Positions 1 through 9,484 are shown, counted from the stretch's first letter. The stretch is DNA of 24,580 nt from Bacillota bacterium (GCA_023391425.1 JAEWAX010000152.1:1-24580); one strand, 5' to 3'. A program made the numbers and translations. The notes: generated by a model not told the origin, from the letters alone.

Positions 1-14
1 CATATATCCTCCAT
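1..14 (-). other. Probable start of a downstream gene cut by the window edge
   Basis: On the minus strand a GGAGG ribosome site (positions 8-12) stands four bases before an ATG at 3-1, about 50 bases past the FtsA-like stop codon. A second ATG at 14-12 is another possible start. No product can be inferred because the coding sequence lies outside the window. Same-strand order and close spacing suggest it follows the FtsA-like gene in one transcription unit. Confidence 0.4.
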
Positions 15-63
15 GAACCGCATTTACGGTCAGTATATATAATAGTTTTACTAATCAAACAAA

Positions 64-2214
64 CTAGACTTTGAATTTTTCCCAATAAATTTCTATATCA
101 TCACCAAGTTGTATGTTATCAGTAAAATTTGCAGAATTCCCGTTTAATTTTAAAACTATATTTCCCTTTGGGGTAGTTAAATCAAAATTAATGTAGCTAA
201 ATATATCCACAAAAATATATGATTTACCTTCTTTTAGAACTATCCTCTCTCCATTAACTGTTATAAAAAACTCTTCATTGGGTTTCTGAGTGGTAACAGT
301 CATATCCTTTGAAAATAGGTTGTCCTCTTGTAAAACTGTATTATGCTTTCTTTCATTTTCATTAGCTACTTTATCATTAGTAAAAACATCATTATCTATT
401 TGATGATATTCAATTTTATCATCATTATTTAATATATAGTCAAGGCTTTTACTTTCACCATTAACTAATAATTCGCTATTCTTTAATTCAAGTGAGAACC
501 TTTTAACCAAATCACTCAACATAACTATCTCATCTATTTCTACTATATCACTTTCATTAATTGTAGCTGAAACGTCACATTTTTCTCCATTTATCATGGT
601 ACTAGGCAAAAGAACCATTTTATCTCCATTGAGACTTACTGAAATCCCATTAGGATTTTTAATATAGTCAATAACAAGTTTACTGGCATTATCACCATTA
701 TGTGCCGGCTTCACATCTATAAAATCACCAAGACTTATATGTGTATCTAAACTGGCTGCACTATCATTAACAAATATTTCAGCAGCTACACCATGCTCAC
801 CTTTTATAGCCATTTGCCTACCATTAAGAGTAAACTTAAGCGGTTTACCAGTTCTAGCAATTAACATATCAGGATTGTATCCTACTAAAATCAAGGCATC
901 TGCAACATTGAGCTTTTTAGCATTAAAAAGTCTAACCTTCTCCCCATTTACTGTTACAGACAAAAAATCTTGCCCTTGTTGGTTGTAAGCCATCATAGCT
1001 ATACCAAATGGAGTTATTGATTCAGGTCCAGATAATTTACGAAGTTTAGTTTTTATATTATGTATTACGTCTCTTCCCCTAACCGCAACCCTTTCAACTT
1101 GAAGTCCTAAGCCATCTGCGATTTTTTCTGTAAGTCCAGGAACCTGACTTCCTCCCCCAATAAGGAAAACTGCATTAGGAGCCTTTTGATTAAATTCTAA
1201 TATTTTGCTTGATATACTGCTTGCTAATAAATCTATTGTAGGATTCAGTATTTCTAGCGCATGCTTGTTATTTACTTCATGCTTTTTACCAAGAATATCA
1301 GTAAATTTAATAGTTTCTGTTCCTGATGAAATAGAAATTTTTATTTTTTCAGCAGTATTAAAATCTACAAGAAACTCTTGCGCAATTTTTTCAGTAATTT
1401 CATCTCCTGCAATAGGTACCATTCCATATGCAACAACAGATCCATCTTGTGTAACAGCTATATCTGAAGTTCCGGCTCCAATATCAACTAATACTAAATT
1501 AAGAAGTCTTAGGTCTTTCGGAATAGTCACACTAATAGCAGCAATTGGCTCAAGAGTGAGACTGACTACTTTAAGCCCTACCCTGTCCATAACGGTATAT
1601 AGGCTGTCCACAACTACGTGTGGCAAAAAAGTAGCTAAAACTTCTACTGCTATTTTCTTTCCTTTATGTCCTACTAATGATGAAATAACATATCCATTAA
1701 GAAAATAATTAACTACACTATATCCCACACAATAAAAAAGCAATTTTTCTTCATTCGAGACCTCATTATCAAGCTTTATTTGAGCATTTTGTACAGCATC
1801 TACCTCAAGGCTCCCTACTATCTCCTCAGTGATTTCACGACCCTGTTCTATATCATATTCCAATTTCACTTTACTTGTCCTTAAAACTCTTCCAGCCGCT
1901 GCGATAGCAACTTTTGTTAAGCCAAATCCAAGCGACTTTTCCAATCGGCTTTTCACTTCACCAATTACTTCAGCAACCTTGCTAATATCATGTATTTGCC
2001 CATCAAGCATAGCGCGACTTTTGTGTTCGAAAACTTCAGCAGCAATAACATTGAAACACTCTTTTTCATAATAACCAACAATACCAACAACTGTTCTTGT
2101 ACCTATATCTAACGCAAATATTATATCATTAGGGTTATATTTTTCTTTTGTGTCTTTAGTGTTTTTATCTTCCTTAGTATCTTTTTTGTTTAATATTTTC
2201 TGCTTATTAGTCAT
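64..2214 (-). CDS. FtsA-like actin/Hsp70-fold ATPase with a long C-terminal extension
   Basis: This 716-residue protein has an FtsA/PilM-type core at about residues 30-410. Visible motifs are the phosphate-1 loop ALDIGTRTVVGIVG (34-47), phosphate-2 VDIGAGTSDIAV (243-254) and the adenosine motif VFLIGGGSQVPGL (349-361). The first 28 residues are rich in Lys, Asp and Thr and look disordered. True FtsA is about 410-440 residues and ends in an amphipathic membrane helix. Here about 300 further residues follow instead, with recurring VNG/LNG turns and GD/ND turns near 418-503, 523-606 and 648-716, resembling tandem beta-grasp modules (inference). Start: GGAGGT lies upstream of the ATG. It follows nth by 36 bp and probably shares the glgA-nth transcript. 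It belongs to the FtsA/PilM superfamily, but a role in division, surface assembly or something else cannot be decided. It is unlikely to be the main FtsA because no ftsZ is adjacent. Confidence 0.85.
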   Translation of the reverse strand: MTNKQKILNKKDTKEDKNTKDTKEKYNPNDIIFALDIGTRTVVGIVGYYEKECFNVIAAEVFEHKSRAMLDGQIHDISKVAEVIGEVKSRLEKSLGFGLTKVAIAAAGRVLRTSKVKLEYDIEQGREITEEIVGSLEVDAVQNAQIKLDNEVSNEEKLLFYCVGYSVVNYFLNGYVISSLVGHKGKKIAVEVLATFLPHVVVDSLYTVMDRVGLKVVSLTLEPIAAISVTIPKDLRLLNLVLVDIGAGTSDIAVTQDGSVVAYGMVPIAGDEITEKIAQEFLVDFNTAEKIKISISSGTETIKFTDILGKKHEVNNKHALEILNPTIDLLASSISSKILEFNQKAPNAVFLIGGGSQVPGLTEKIADGLGLQVERVAVRGRDVIHNIKTKLRKLSGPESITPFGIAMMAYNQQGQDFLSVTVNGEKVRLFNAKKLNVADALILVGYNPDMLIARTGKPLKFTLNGRQMAIKGEHGVAAEIFVNDSAASLDTHISLGDFIDVKPAHNGDNASKLVIDYIKNPNGISVSLNGDKMVLLPSTMINGEKCDVSATINESDIVEIDEIVMLSDLVKRFSLELKNSELLVNGESKSLDYILNNDDKIEYHQIDNDVFTNDKVANENERKHNTVLQEDNLFSKDMTVTTQKPNEEFFITVNGERIVLKEGKSYIFVDIFSYINFDLTTPKGNIVLKLNGNSANFTDNIQLGDDIEIYWEKFKV

Positions 2215-2250
2215 GCACTACCTCCATAATAGTAGTAGTATTGAGCAACA

Positions 2251-2883
2251 TTAATTTTTACAAAAGTAATTGCAAAATTGTCTTATTTCACAATTATCAC
2301 ACTCAGGCTTTCTTGCCTTACATACTTGTCTGCCATGAAATACCAGTTGGTGACAGAAGTCCGCCCATCTTGACTTAGGTACTATCTTTTGAAGGTCATA
2401 TTCAATCTTTTCAGGATTATCATTTTTAGTCAGCCCAATCCGATTAGATAGCCTTTTAGCATGTGTATCTACAACAATCCCTTGAACTCCATATACCTCA
2501 TGCAGTACAAGATTTGCTGTCTTACGCCCTACGCCAGGGAGTTCTAGAAGTTCCTCCATATTATCTGGAATATCTCCATTGTATTTCTCAACAAGTATTT
2601 TACAACAAGCTATAATATTTTTTGCTTTATTCCTATAAAACCCAGTTGACTTTACATCCTCTTCCAACTCTTTTATATCAGCCCTTGCAAAATCTTGAGC
2701 TGTTTTATACTTGAGATACAAATTTTTAGCAACTATATTAACCCTTGCATCTGTACATTGAGCGGCTAATTGTGTTGATATTAGGAGCTGCAAAGGGCTA
2801 TTATATTCGAGTGAGCATATAGCCTCAGGGTACAACTCATCGAAGACGTTAATAATCTTTAAGACTTTTTCTTTTTTATTCAT
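2251..2883 (-). CDS. nth: Endonuclease III (DNA glycosylase/AP lyase)
   Basis: This 210-residue protein is the usual length for bacterial Nth. It removes oxidised pyrimidines from DNA and cleaves the resulting abasic site in base-excision repair. The helix-hairpin-helix reads LPGVGRKTA with catalytic Lys121, followed by VVDTHAKRL with catalytic Asp139. The C-terminal 4Fe-4S loop is complete: Cys188, Cys195, Cys198 and Cys204 in C-x6-C-x2-C-x5-C spacing. Its ATG lies inside the last codons of glgA (8-bp overlap), so the two are probably translationally coupled. The FtsA-like gene follows after 36 bp. Nothing looks damaged. Confidence 0.97.
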   Translation of the reverse strand: MNKKEKVLKIINVFDELYPEAICSLEYNSPLQLLISTQLAAQCTDARVNIVAKNLYLKYKTAQDFARADIKELEEDVKSTGFYRNKAKNIIACCKILVEKYNGDIPDNMEELLELPGVGRKTANLVLHEVYGVQGIVVDTHAKRLSNRIGLTKNDNPEKIEYDLQKIVPKSRWADFCHQLVFHGRQVCKARKPECDNCEIRQFCNYFCKN

Positions 2884-4363
2884 AGTCAGTTAAAACCTCT
2901 ATAGTTTTTCTCTCTATAGCCAATTTATAAAGTTCAAGATATGCACCACTTGGCTTTTTCCAAGAGAAATCACTTTCTAATGCTCTTAAAATAAGCTCTT
3001 TCCAAATCTCCGGCTTGTTTTTATATACTTCTATTGCTCTGTCTATTGCCTGCTTAAATCCATTTACTGAGAACTCATCAAAGGAAAAGCCGTTCCCCTC
3101 TAAACTATTCTCATTGTAGTCAATAATAGTCTCAGCCAATCCTCCAGTTGCACGTACTATAGGAATTGTTCCATACCTAAGACTTATTATCTGTCCCAAC
3201 CCGCATGGTTCAAACCTAGATGGCATCAAAAAGAAATCGCATGAAGCATATATTTTTTTTGCTAAATCGGGATTAAATTCAAAAAATGCTGCAACATTAT
3301 TTGGATATTTTTCATGTAATTTTGAAAAAGCCTTATGGTAATACTCATCTCCAAGGCCTAAAACTACCAATTGCACATTTTCTTTTTTAATATAGTCTTC
3401 AATACACCCAAGTATTAGTTCTAACCCCTTTTGGGCTGTTAACCGTGTTACAATTCCCATAAGTGGTACTGAGCTTTTTGTTAAATTGAGTTGATTTTGC
3501 AGAGCCAATTTATTCTTCTTCTTAAGCTCTGCAGAATTTCTATCAAAGTTTACAAACAAGCTATTGTCCCTGCTAGGGTCAAACTCCTCATAGGAAATAC
3601 CATTTACTATCCCAAAAAGATCATTTTTTCTTTTAACTAAAACACCCTCCATTTTTTCCCCATATGCTGGTGTCAATATTTCATCAGTATATTGCTTACT
3701 TACAGTATTAATAATATCAGAATAAACGAGTCCGCATTTCATAAAACTAAACATACCATAAAACTCAGCTTTTTCTGAAACAAAAAATCCCTCTTCTAAA
3801 TTTAAATATTTAGTAACCTCTGATCCAAAATTGCCTTGGTACTCTAAGTTATGAACAGTGTAAATCGTAGCAATATCCTTATAAAAATCATTCTTACAAT
3901 ACTTCTCTTTTAGCATTAAGCAAATTGGCCCAGTGTGCCAATCATTACAATGGATTATATCTGGTTTAAAGTTAATAGCAGGTAGCATATCAAGTGCCGC
4001 CTTACATAATAATATAAATCTTTGTGCATCATCGCAATAACAATAAATACCATTTCTATTAAAATAATTATGGTTTTCTATAAAGTAAACTGGAATTGCT
4101 TTATTGTTAGTATCATAAATGCTACTTTCTTTAATTACGCAGGTTTCTTTTCTCTCTCCCATTTCTACTGGAATGTCAGCTACATATTTCGCATCTACGT
4201 TTATAATTCCATATCTCGGCATTACCACTCTTACATCATGTCCTAGTATAGATAGCTCTTTTGGCAATGAACCTGCAACATCTGCCAAGCCACCTGTTTT
4301 AGCAAATGGGTCGACTTCAGCAGATACAAAAAGAACTTTAAGCTTTTTATTTTTTAAATTCAC
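2876..4363 (-). CDS. glgA: Glycogen synthase (ADP-glucose, GT5 family)
   Basis: This 495-residue cytoplasmic enzyme transfers glucose from ADP-glucose to the growing alpha-1,4-glucan chain. Its length fits GlgA. The N-terminal nucleotide-sugar motif KTGGL is at 22-26 inside an AEVDPFAKTGGLADVAGSLP-type start. HNLEYQGNFG (171-180) is typical of the family. The C-terminal GT-B half has the SRFEPCGLGQ motif (382-391, Glu385) and ATGGLAETI (405-413). The start codon is GTG (4363-4361), preceded at 8 bases by GGAGG. No other glycogen genes are nearby. The gene leads a glgA-nth-FtsA-like group and lies 59 bp after the HD-GYP gene, so read-through from that gene is possible. No clear promoter was seen in the gap. 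Confidence 0.97.
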   Translation of the reverse strand: MNLKNKKLKVLFVSAEVDPFAKTGGLADVAGSLPKELSILGHDVRVVMPRYGIINVDAKYVADIPVEMGERKETCVIKESSIYDTNNKAIPVYFIENHNYFNRNGIYCYCDDAQRFILLCKAALDMLPAINFKPDIIHCNDWHTGPICLMLKEKYCKNDFYKDIATIYTVHNLEYQGNFGSEVTKYLNLEEGFFVSEKAEFYGMFSFMKCGLVYSDIINTVSKQYTDEILTPAYGEKMEGVLVKRKNDLFGIVNGISYEEFDPSRDNSLFVNFDRNSAELKKKNKLALQNQLNLTKSSVPLMGIVTRLTAQKGLELILGCIEDYIKKENVQLVVLGLGDEYYHKAFSKLHEKYPNNVAAFFEFNPDLAKKIYASCDFFLMPSRFEPCGLGQIISLRYGTIPIVRATGGLAETIIDYNENSLEGNGFSFDEFSVNGFKQAIDRAIEVYKNKPEIWKELILRALESDFSWKKPSGAYLELYKLAIERKTIEVLTDYE

Positions 4364-4422
4364 TTAGGTTACCTCCACTGACAGTTACTTAATCGTATAG
4401 TTATGTATATTAATATGTATAT

Positions 4423-5913
4423 TTAAGTGTTTACTAATTCTCTAATCATTTTAATAAATATATCTGATATCTGCGGATCAAACTGTACTCCCTTACAACG
4501 TTCAATTTCATTAATTGCAAGTTCCATAGTCATTCCCTTACGGTATGTTCTATCACTTGTCATAGCGTCAAAAGCATCTGCGATACATAATATTCTGCCT
4601 AAAAGGCTAATATCTTCACCCTTGAGCTTGTTAGGATAACCTGATCCATTATACTTTTCGTGATGCTCCAATATGGCTCTCAGACCTTTTCCCAAGAACT
4701 CAACATTCTTCAATATATTATAAGAAATCTGAGGATGCCTCTTAATCTCCTCGTACTCTTGTTCAGTGAGCTTTTCTGTTTTATTTAATATTGCTGCAGA
4801 AATGCCTATTTTCCCAATATCGTGTAGCATTGCAGCATATCTTAAATCTTTTATAGTATCTTCATCCAAATTCATACTTGCTGCAATTTCACAAGAAATC
4901 TCCATAACTCTCTGACAATGCCCACTTGTATACGCGTCTTTTGCTTCAATTGCATTTACCAAGGACATAACAGTTTGGATATATCCTGTATTTAGACTTT
5001 GCGAGTATTTTAGCAGTTCTTCATTCTTAGATTTCAGTTCTTCCTTTGCTTTATTCAAATTATCAATGTTAGCATTAAGATCATCGTTAACAGCAGCAGT
5101 CTCCTCATATAAGGCTTCTATTTCTTGTTTTTGGGCATAAACGTTACTAAACAACTCCGCTTTATCAATTGCAACAGCAGCATAATTTGCTATGCTTTTT
5201 AGAAAAGTAAAATTAATATTTTTAAATGCGTTTTTATTAGGTGTTTCTAGAAAAATAACGCCCAATTGTTCATTGGATAAACTTAAAGGAATCGCCACTT
5301 TATCGCCGTATATACCTCTTTTCTTAATTAAAATGTTGTAATTGACTACTATTGAATTTGTATTAAAGCATTTTGTTATTACAGAATCATCGTCAAAATA
5401 TTTGCCAACCTCACCAAATAGCTGATCTCCAAACTCATATTTACAATATATATCTTGAGAATCAACATCTTTAAAGCAAACCAAAGACCTGTCACAACCA
5501 GTAAAATTTTTAAACACCTCAAAAATATACCCAACGATATTATCTAAATCCATTGTAGAATTAAACTTTTCAGAAGTTACTCTTAATATATCAAGCTCTT
5601 TCTGCTTTTGAGACAGTAGTTGAAAGGTTCTTAATGCATTCTTGTCATTAATAGGGTATGAAAACCGTTCATGTTTTAGAAACATTCTTTCATATTTTTT
5701 AACAACCTTATTTATTTTATTTTTCCTTCTCTTATTAAGCTTTGCTAAATAAATGAGTTCGTAAATATCTTGAACTAAAAAAATTGTGCCCAAGACAATA
5801 CTAATATATATATAATTCATAGATTGTTTTCCATATCCATAAAGGAATAGTGGTATAGCTATAATTATAATAATATATTTTGCTATATGTGCATAATACT
5901 TATAAAAGTTCAT
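4423..5913 (-). CDS. Membrane GAF/HD-GYP protein, probable cyclic-di-GMP phosphodiesterase
   Basis: This 496-residue protein has two N-terminal membrane segments (about 12-28 and 34-55), a basic linker, a GAF-like sensor region (about 115-255), a coiled coil (about 258-308) and a C-terminal HD-GYP domain (about 312-495). Key motifs are HDIGKIG (364-370), HHEKYNGSGYP (417-427) and IADAFDAMTSDRTYR (444-458), so the metal ligands and the GYP signature are present. HD-GYP enzymes hydrolyse cyclic-di-GMP. The ligand of the GAF domain is unknown. Start: GGAGGAATAA precedes the ATG. It lies after the htrA terminator, so it probably has its own promoter, but only weak AT-rich candidates are visible in 5914-6036. 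Confidence 0.92.
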   Translation of the reverse strand: MNFYKYYAHIAKYIIIIIAIPLFLYGYGKQSMNYIYISIVLGTIFLVQDIYELIYLAKLNKRRKNKINKVVKKYERMFLKHERFSYPINDKNALRTFQLLSQKQKELDILRVTSEKFNSTMDLDNIVGYIFEVFKNFTGCDRSLVCFKDVDSQDIYCKYEFGDQLFGEVGKYFDDDSVITKCFNTNSIVVNYNILIKKRGIYGDKVAIPLSLSNEQLGVIFLETPNKNAFKNINFTFLKSIANYAAVAIDKAELFSNVYAQKQEIEALYEETAAVNDDLNANIDNLNKAKEELKSKNEELLKYSQSLNTGYIQTVMSLVNAIEAKDAYTSGHCQRVMEISCEIAASMNLDEDTIKDLRYAAMLHDIGKIGISAAILNKTEKLTEQEYEEIKRHPQISYNILKNVEFLGKGLRAILEHHEKYNGSGYPNKLKGEDISLLGRILCIADAFDAMTSDRTYRKGMTMELAINEIERCKGVQFDPQISDIFIKMIRELVNT

Positions 5914-6036
5914 TTATTCCTCCACTGAGTAATAATATTGAAGTAGTATTTTTTACCACATATATAATTTTAAAGTTTTTTTGTAACATTAGCAATATAA
6001 ATAGTATTTTTTCTGTAATATTTTAAATTAAGTATG

Positions 6037-6071
6037 AAATGGGGTACAGATATTTATTCTGTACCCCATTT
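6037..6071 (-). terminator. Rho-independent-like terminator after the HtrA-type gene
   Basis: A perfect 14-bp inverted repeat (arms 6037-6050 and 6058-6071, core GGGGTACAGA) surrounds a 7-base loop. It begins 17 bases after the protease stop codon on the minus strand. The downstream tract is T-rich but interrupted, so termination may be imperfect and might work in both directions. Confidence 0.7.
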
Positions 6072-6088
6072 ATATTATTAAAAATTAT

Positions 6089-7894
6089 TTATTTAGTTTC
6101 ACCCAATGTAACTTGTACTGTCTTTTTACTTCCATCTCTGTATAGCTCAATTTCAACAGTATCACCAGCTTTTAATTTGTTCTTCTCTGTCTCTAATTCA
6201 TCATAAGAAGTAACAGCTACTTTATTAAACTTAGTAATAACATCTAAGGCTTTAATACCTGCTTTTTGGGCTGCCCCAAGAATCTCTACATCAGCAACAA
6301 ATACTCCCATTGGCATATGATTTGCTTTTGCAATCTCTTCAGTATAACTATTGTCAACAGTTATTCCCAGGTAAGGCTTGGAGATGTAAGTGTTTTTAAT
6401 TAACTCATCAGCGATTTTCTTTGTATCGTTAGATGGAATTGCAAATCCTAAACCTTCAAACCCTGTAGCAACCATTTTAATTGAATTGACACCTACTAAC
6501 TGACCTTTAATATTTACCAGTGCACCACCGCTATTTCCAGGATTAATTGCAGCATCAGTTTGAACAAGTTTGATTTTTCTGCCGCCATCTAGCTGAACTG
6601 TTCTATTTAATCCACTAACAACACCTACAGTTACAGAGCCTATATATTCTAATCCACCAGGATTACCAAAAGCAATCACTGTTTCACCTACTTTTAGACT
6701 ATCTGAATCCCCGAATTCAATAGCTGGAAGGTTTGTTTCATTAATTTTGAGTACAGCTAAGTCGGTCTTTGAATCATAGCCTTTTATAGTTGCTGTATAA
6801 GGCTTATCTATTTTATTTGGAAGGTATACCTGTATTTTAGCACCGCCCCGGATATTTCTAGTCTTATCGTTTAATGCATTTTCAATTACGTGGTGATTAG
6901 TAAGGATATATCCATTTGTGCTAATAATTATTCCTGATCCTTCTCCACCATCTGTCTGCTCTCCAAATAATTCATTTGTACTTTGATAAGTAGTTCTAAT
7001 TCCTACTATTGAAGGTCCAACTTTTTCAGCTACACTTGTTACAGCTGATTCACTTGATTGAACTATCTCAATCTTTTTTACCTCACCAGTACTTGACTGA
7101 TTACTTCCGATACTTACTTCTTCATTATCGCCAATAAAACTCTTTAGTTGTGGCTGTATTAAAGGTGCAACAACAAGAATCATTATAGATATAATTGCTC
7201 CTCCAACTATTGCACTAACTAATGATACTAAAATATATTTCCATGCATCAGATTTTTTATTGTTTGGTTTTTTGTAGCTTTCTTTATAATAATTATTTCT
7301 ATTAGCACCATTAAGGTCTGAACTCATATTACTATGGATGTTCTGCATTTGCCAAACCTTTTGAGTTTCATTATAAATATTAGTTGTATCTTTATTTGAT
7401 GACATATTTTCAAAATTTACATTATTCTCTGTAGATATGCCGTCACTTTTAGTTGTATTACTACTCTCAACTATATCATCACTTTTAACTGTATCACCAC
7501 TTTGTTCTGTTTCAGCACTCTGAACTGTATCACCGCTTTGCCCTGTTTCAGCACTCTGAACTGTATCACCACTTTGTTCTGTTCCTGTACTCTGAACTTT
7601 ATCACCGCTTTGTTCTGTTTCAGCACTCTGAACTGTATCATCACTTTGCCCTGTTTCAGCACTCTGAACTGTATCACCACTTTGTTCTGTTTCTGTACTC
7701 TGAGCTTTATCACCGCTTTGTTCTGTTTCAACACTTTGAACTGTATCGTAATTCTGAAGAACTGTATCGCTAGTTGTACTTTGTTCTATTACCTCACTTT
7801 TAGTGGTATCTGCAGCAGTATTTTGATCATTATCTGATTTTGTGATGGCTTGATCTTGATCTTCATTTATTTTTTCATAGTTATCATCGGTCAT
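6089..7894 (-). CDS. Membrane-anchored HtrA/DegP-type serine protease with PDZ domain
   Basis: This 601-residue S1C protease probably degrades misfolded proteins outside the membrane. Order: an acidic Ser/Thr/Gln-rich cytoplasmic tail (1-160) with seven 12-residue repeats (51-134), a basic stretch (203-219), one membrane helix (about 219-246), the protease domain (about 280-500) and one PDZ domain (about 506-598). The catalytic triad is His335 (TNHHV), Asp378 (DLAVLKI) and Ser455 (NPGNSGGAL). The start is supported by GGGAGAA before the ATG. It is longer than most homologues because of the repeat tail. It lies 70 bp after the sensor kinase and on the same strand, a plausible sign of control by that two-component pair. 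A perfect stem terminator follows. The function is secure; the exact name (htrA, degP or htrB type) is not. Confidence 0.95.
   Translation of the reverse strand: MTDDNYEKINEDQDQAITKSDNDQNTAADTTKSEVIEQSTTSDTVLQNYDTVQSVETEQSGDKAQSTETEQSGDTVQSAETGQSDDTVQSAETEQSGDKVQSTGTEQSGDTVQSAETGQSGDTVQSAETEQSGDTVKSDDIVESSNTTKSDGISTENNVNFENMSSNKDTTNIYNETQKVWQMQNIHSNMSSDLNGANRNNYYKESYKKPNNKKSDAWKYILVSLVSAIVGGAIISIMILVVAPLIQPQLKSFIGDNEEVSIGSNQSSTGEVKKIEIVQSSESAVTSVAEKVGPSIVGIRTTYQSTNELFGEQTDGGEGSGIIISTNGYILTNHHVIENALNDKTRNIRGGAKIQVYLPNKIDKPYTATIKGYDSKTDLAVLKINETNLPAIEFGDSDSLKVGETVIAFGNPGGLEYIGSVTVGVVSGLNRTVQLDGGRKIKLVQTDAAINPGNSGGALVNIKGQLVGVNSIKMVATGFEGLGFAIPSNDTKKIADELIKNTYISKPYLGITVDNSYTEEIAKANHMPMGVFVADVEILGAAQKAGIKALDVITKFNKVAVTSYDELETEKNKLKAGDTVEIELYRDGSKKTVQVTLGETK
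7493..7744 (-). repeat. In-frame minisatellite: seven 36-bp units
   Basis: Seven tandem 36-bp units encode 12-residue repeats of the type TVQSAETEQSGD in the protease N-terminus (residues 51-134). Units 2-4 (7601-7708) and 5-7 (7493-7600) form two 108-bp blocks that differ at five positions by direct comparison, showing a recent higher-order duplication. The unit length is a multiple of three, so copy-number changes would keep the frame. Confidence 0.93.
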
Positions 7895-7964
7895 ATTAGT
7901 TCTCCCTTCTCTTGGTAATACATCTATTGTAATAAAATTTTTTTAAAAATATATGAACAAAATG

Positions 7965-9482
7965 TTAATCTTCGGAACTACTCTTAAAATAATCAAGAGT
8001 AAATGTAAACTTAGTTCCTGAGCCAATTTCACTTTCTACCCAAATATCTTGTTTGTGCTCATTCACAATATTCTTTACAATGGCAAGTCCTAATCCTGTT
8101 CCTGTTTTGTCCTTTCCACGAGATTTGTCAGATTTGTAAAACCTATCCCAAACTCTTTTTTTATCTTCCTCATCTATTCCTATGCCATTATCCTTTATTG
8201 AAACTAAAACCTTTTCTTTATTCTTTGCAGTTTCTAAAATAATTTTCCCATTTTCATTGGAAAATTTAACAGCATTGTGTAAAAGATTTATAATTACTCT
8301 TTCAATAGAATCTCTATCAGCAGAAACAAGCAAATTGTCATTTTCAAAATTTGCTTCAATTTCTAAATTCTTAGATGTAATCAAAGTTTCAAGCTTAATA
8401 ACACAAATACGAATTAGCTCATTTATATCAAATTGCTTAATATTCAGGGTTATCTCTCCAGACTCCATCTTAGCTAAATCTAGGAGGTCATTTACCAACC
8501 TATTAAGTCTAGTGGTTTCATCTTTAACAACTAACAAATAATCTCTTTGCCTATCTGGTGGGATAGTTCCATCGAGTATACCTTCTATAAAGCCACGAAT
8601 AGACGTCATAGGAGTTCTTAATTCATGAGAAACATTTGCAATAAAGCCTCGTCTCAGCTCTTCCAATTTTTGCAAATCATCAACCATATGGTTAAAGCTA
8701 TCTGCTAATTGGCCTATTTCATCTTGTGAACTAACTACAAGTCTGTTCCTAAACTCACCACCAGCAATTATTTTAGCGGCATTATTAATCTGCTTTAAAG
8801 GTCTCGTAAACTTTAATGAGAAGATATATACCAATATTATGGCTAAAAGTATTGCAACACCACCTGAAAGCATGAACAGTCTAAAAACAGACATTTTTAG
8901 TTTTTGTATTTCTGGTACAGGAGTATGCAAGTAAACTGCAGCTATTGTTTCTTGTTTGCCATTGCTTGGAATTACTTGAAAAGGCATCTGTACTGTTACC
9001 CATGAACTACCCTGCTTCTTAAAAGTTTCATCACTAAAAAATCCAAAAAAATCTCCAGATTTTTGGAAAACTTTATTTCCATTGTTCATAACATCATAGT
9101 ACTGATTTTGATCAGGAAGTTTAGGGTAACCAGTCTCATCAATATATTTAGACAGTACACCATGTGAAATGTCTGGCTGGCTAACTATTACATGACCACT
9201 TTTATCTACTATCCAAACCAATGAATTGGTAGATGTACTGTAGAATTGTAACGTATTCTTAAAAGTATTCTGTGCAAAACTAACATTACTGTTTTCTAAG
9301 AATATAAAGAAGGATGCTTTAATAACTTTGGCACTTTCCTTAAGTGCATCTACCTTTTGTTGTATTCCAAAGTCATTTAAAAAATAGTACAAAAATCCAC
9401 CTGTAACCACATAGCTAAGTATTAAGAGGCTTATAAAAATACTAACAAGCTTTTTAAAAATTGTATTTTTAAATTTTATCAT
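7965..9482 (-). CDS. Sensor histidine kinase (HAMP-HisKA-HATPase)
   Basis: This 505-residue class I kinase has membrane helices at about 13-35 and 199-222 around an extracellular sensing region of about 160 residues. A HAMP linker follows (about 222-275), then HisKA with the phospho-accepting His286 in SHELRTP, then the ATP-binding domain: N-box Asn403 (LLHNAVKF), DNGIGID (431-437) and GTGLGL (461-466). No PAS domain is evident between HAMP and HisKA. Its start lies 2 bp after the response-regulator stop, with GAGGT inside the end of that gene, so the pair is co-translated. The neighbouring htrA-type gene suggests it senses envelope stress (inference). The layout also fits PhoR/ResE-like kinases, so the signal remains unknown. 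Confidence 0.95.
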   Translation of the reverse strand: MIKFKNTIFKKLVSIFISLLILSYVVTGGFLYYFLNDFGIQQKVDALKESAKVIKASFFIFLENSNVSFAQNTFKNTLQFYSTSTNSLVWIVDKSGHVIVSQPDISHGVLSKYIDETGYPKLPDQNQYYDVMNNGNKVFQKSGDFFGFFSDETFKKQGSSWVTVQMPFQVIPSNGKQETIAAVYLHTPVPEIQKLKMSVFRLFMLSGGVAILLAIILVYIFSLKFTRPLKQINNAAKIIAGGEFRNRLVVSSQDEIGQLADSFNHMVDDLQKLEELRRGFIANVSHELRTPMTSIRGFIEGILDGTIPPDRQRDYLLVVKDETTRLNRLVNDLLDLAKMESGEITLNIKQFDINELIRICVIKLETLITSKNLEIEANFENDNLLVSADRDSIERVIINLLHNAVKFSNENGKIILETAKNKEKVLVSIKDNGIGIDEEDKKRVWDRFYKSDKSRGKDKTGTGLGLAIVKNIVNEHKQDIWVESEIGSGTKFTFTLDYFKSSSED

Positions 9483-9484
9483 TA

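Noticed and set aside
1205..2071. Plus-strand open frames inside the FtsA-like gene
   Set aside because: They lie opposite a well-supported gene, and their products are Ser/Thr/Leu-rich with no recognisable motif.
4364..4422. AT-rich repeats before glgA as a promoter
   Set aside because: Several TATA-like hexamers occur but none is paired with a credible -35, and the region may simply be an intra-operon gap.
7493..7744. 36-bp repeats reminiscent of a CRISPR array
   Set aside because: The units are directly adjacent with no unique spacers and are translated in frame as part of the protease.
7471..7837. Long open frames on both strands through the protease repeat region
   Set aside because: They follow from a 36-bp repeat that is a multiple of three and contains no stop in other frames. 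Their proteins are monotonous repeats, and the minus-strand protease frame has the ribosome site and real domains.
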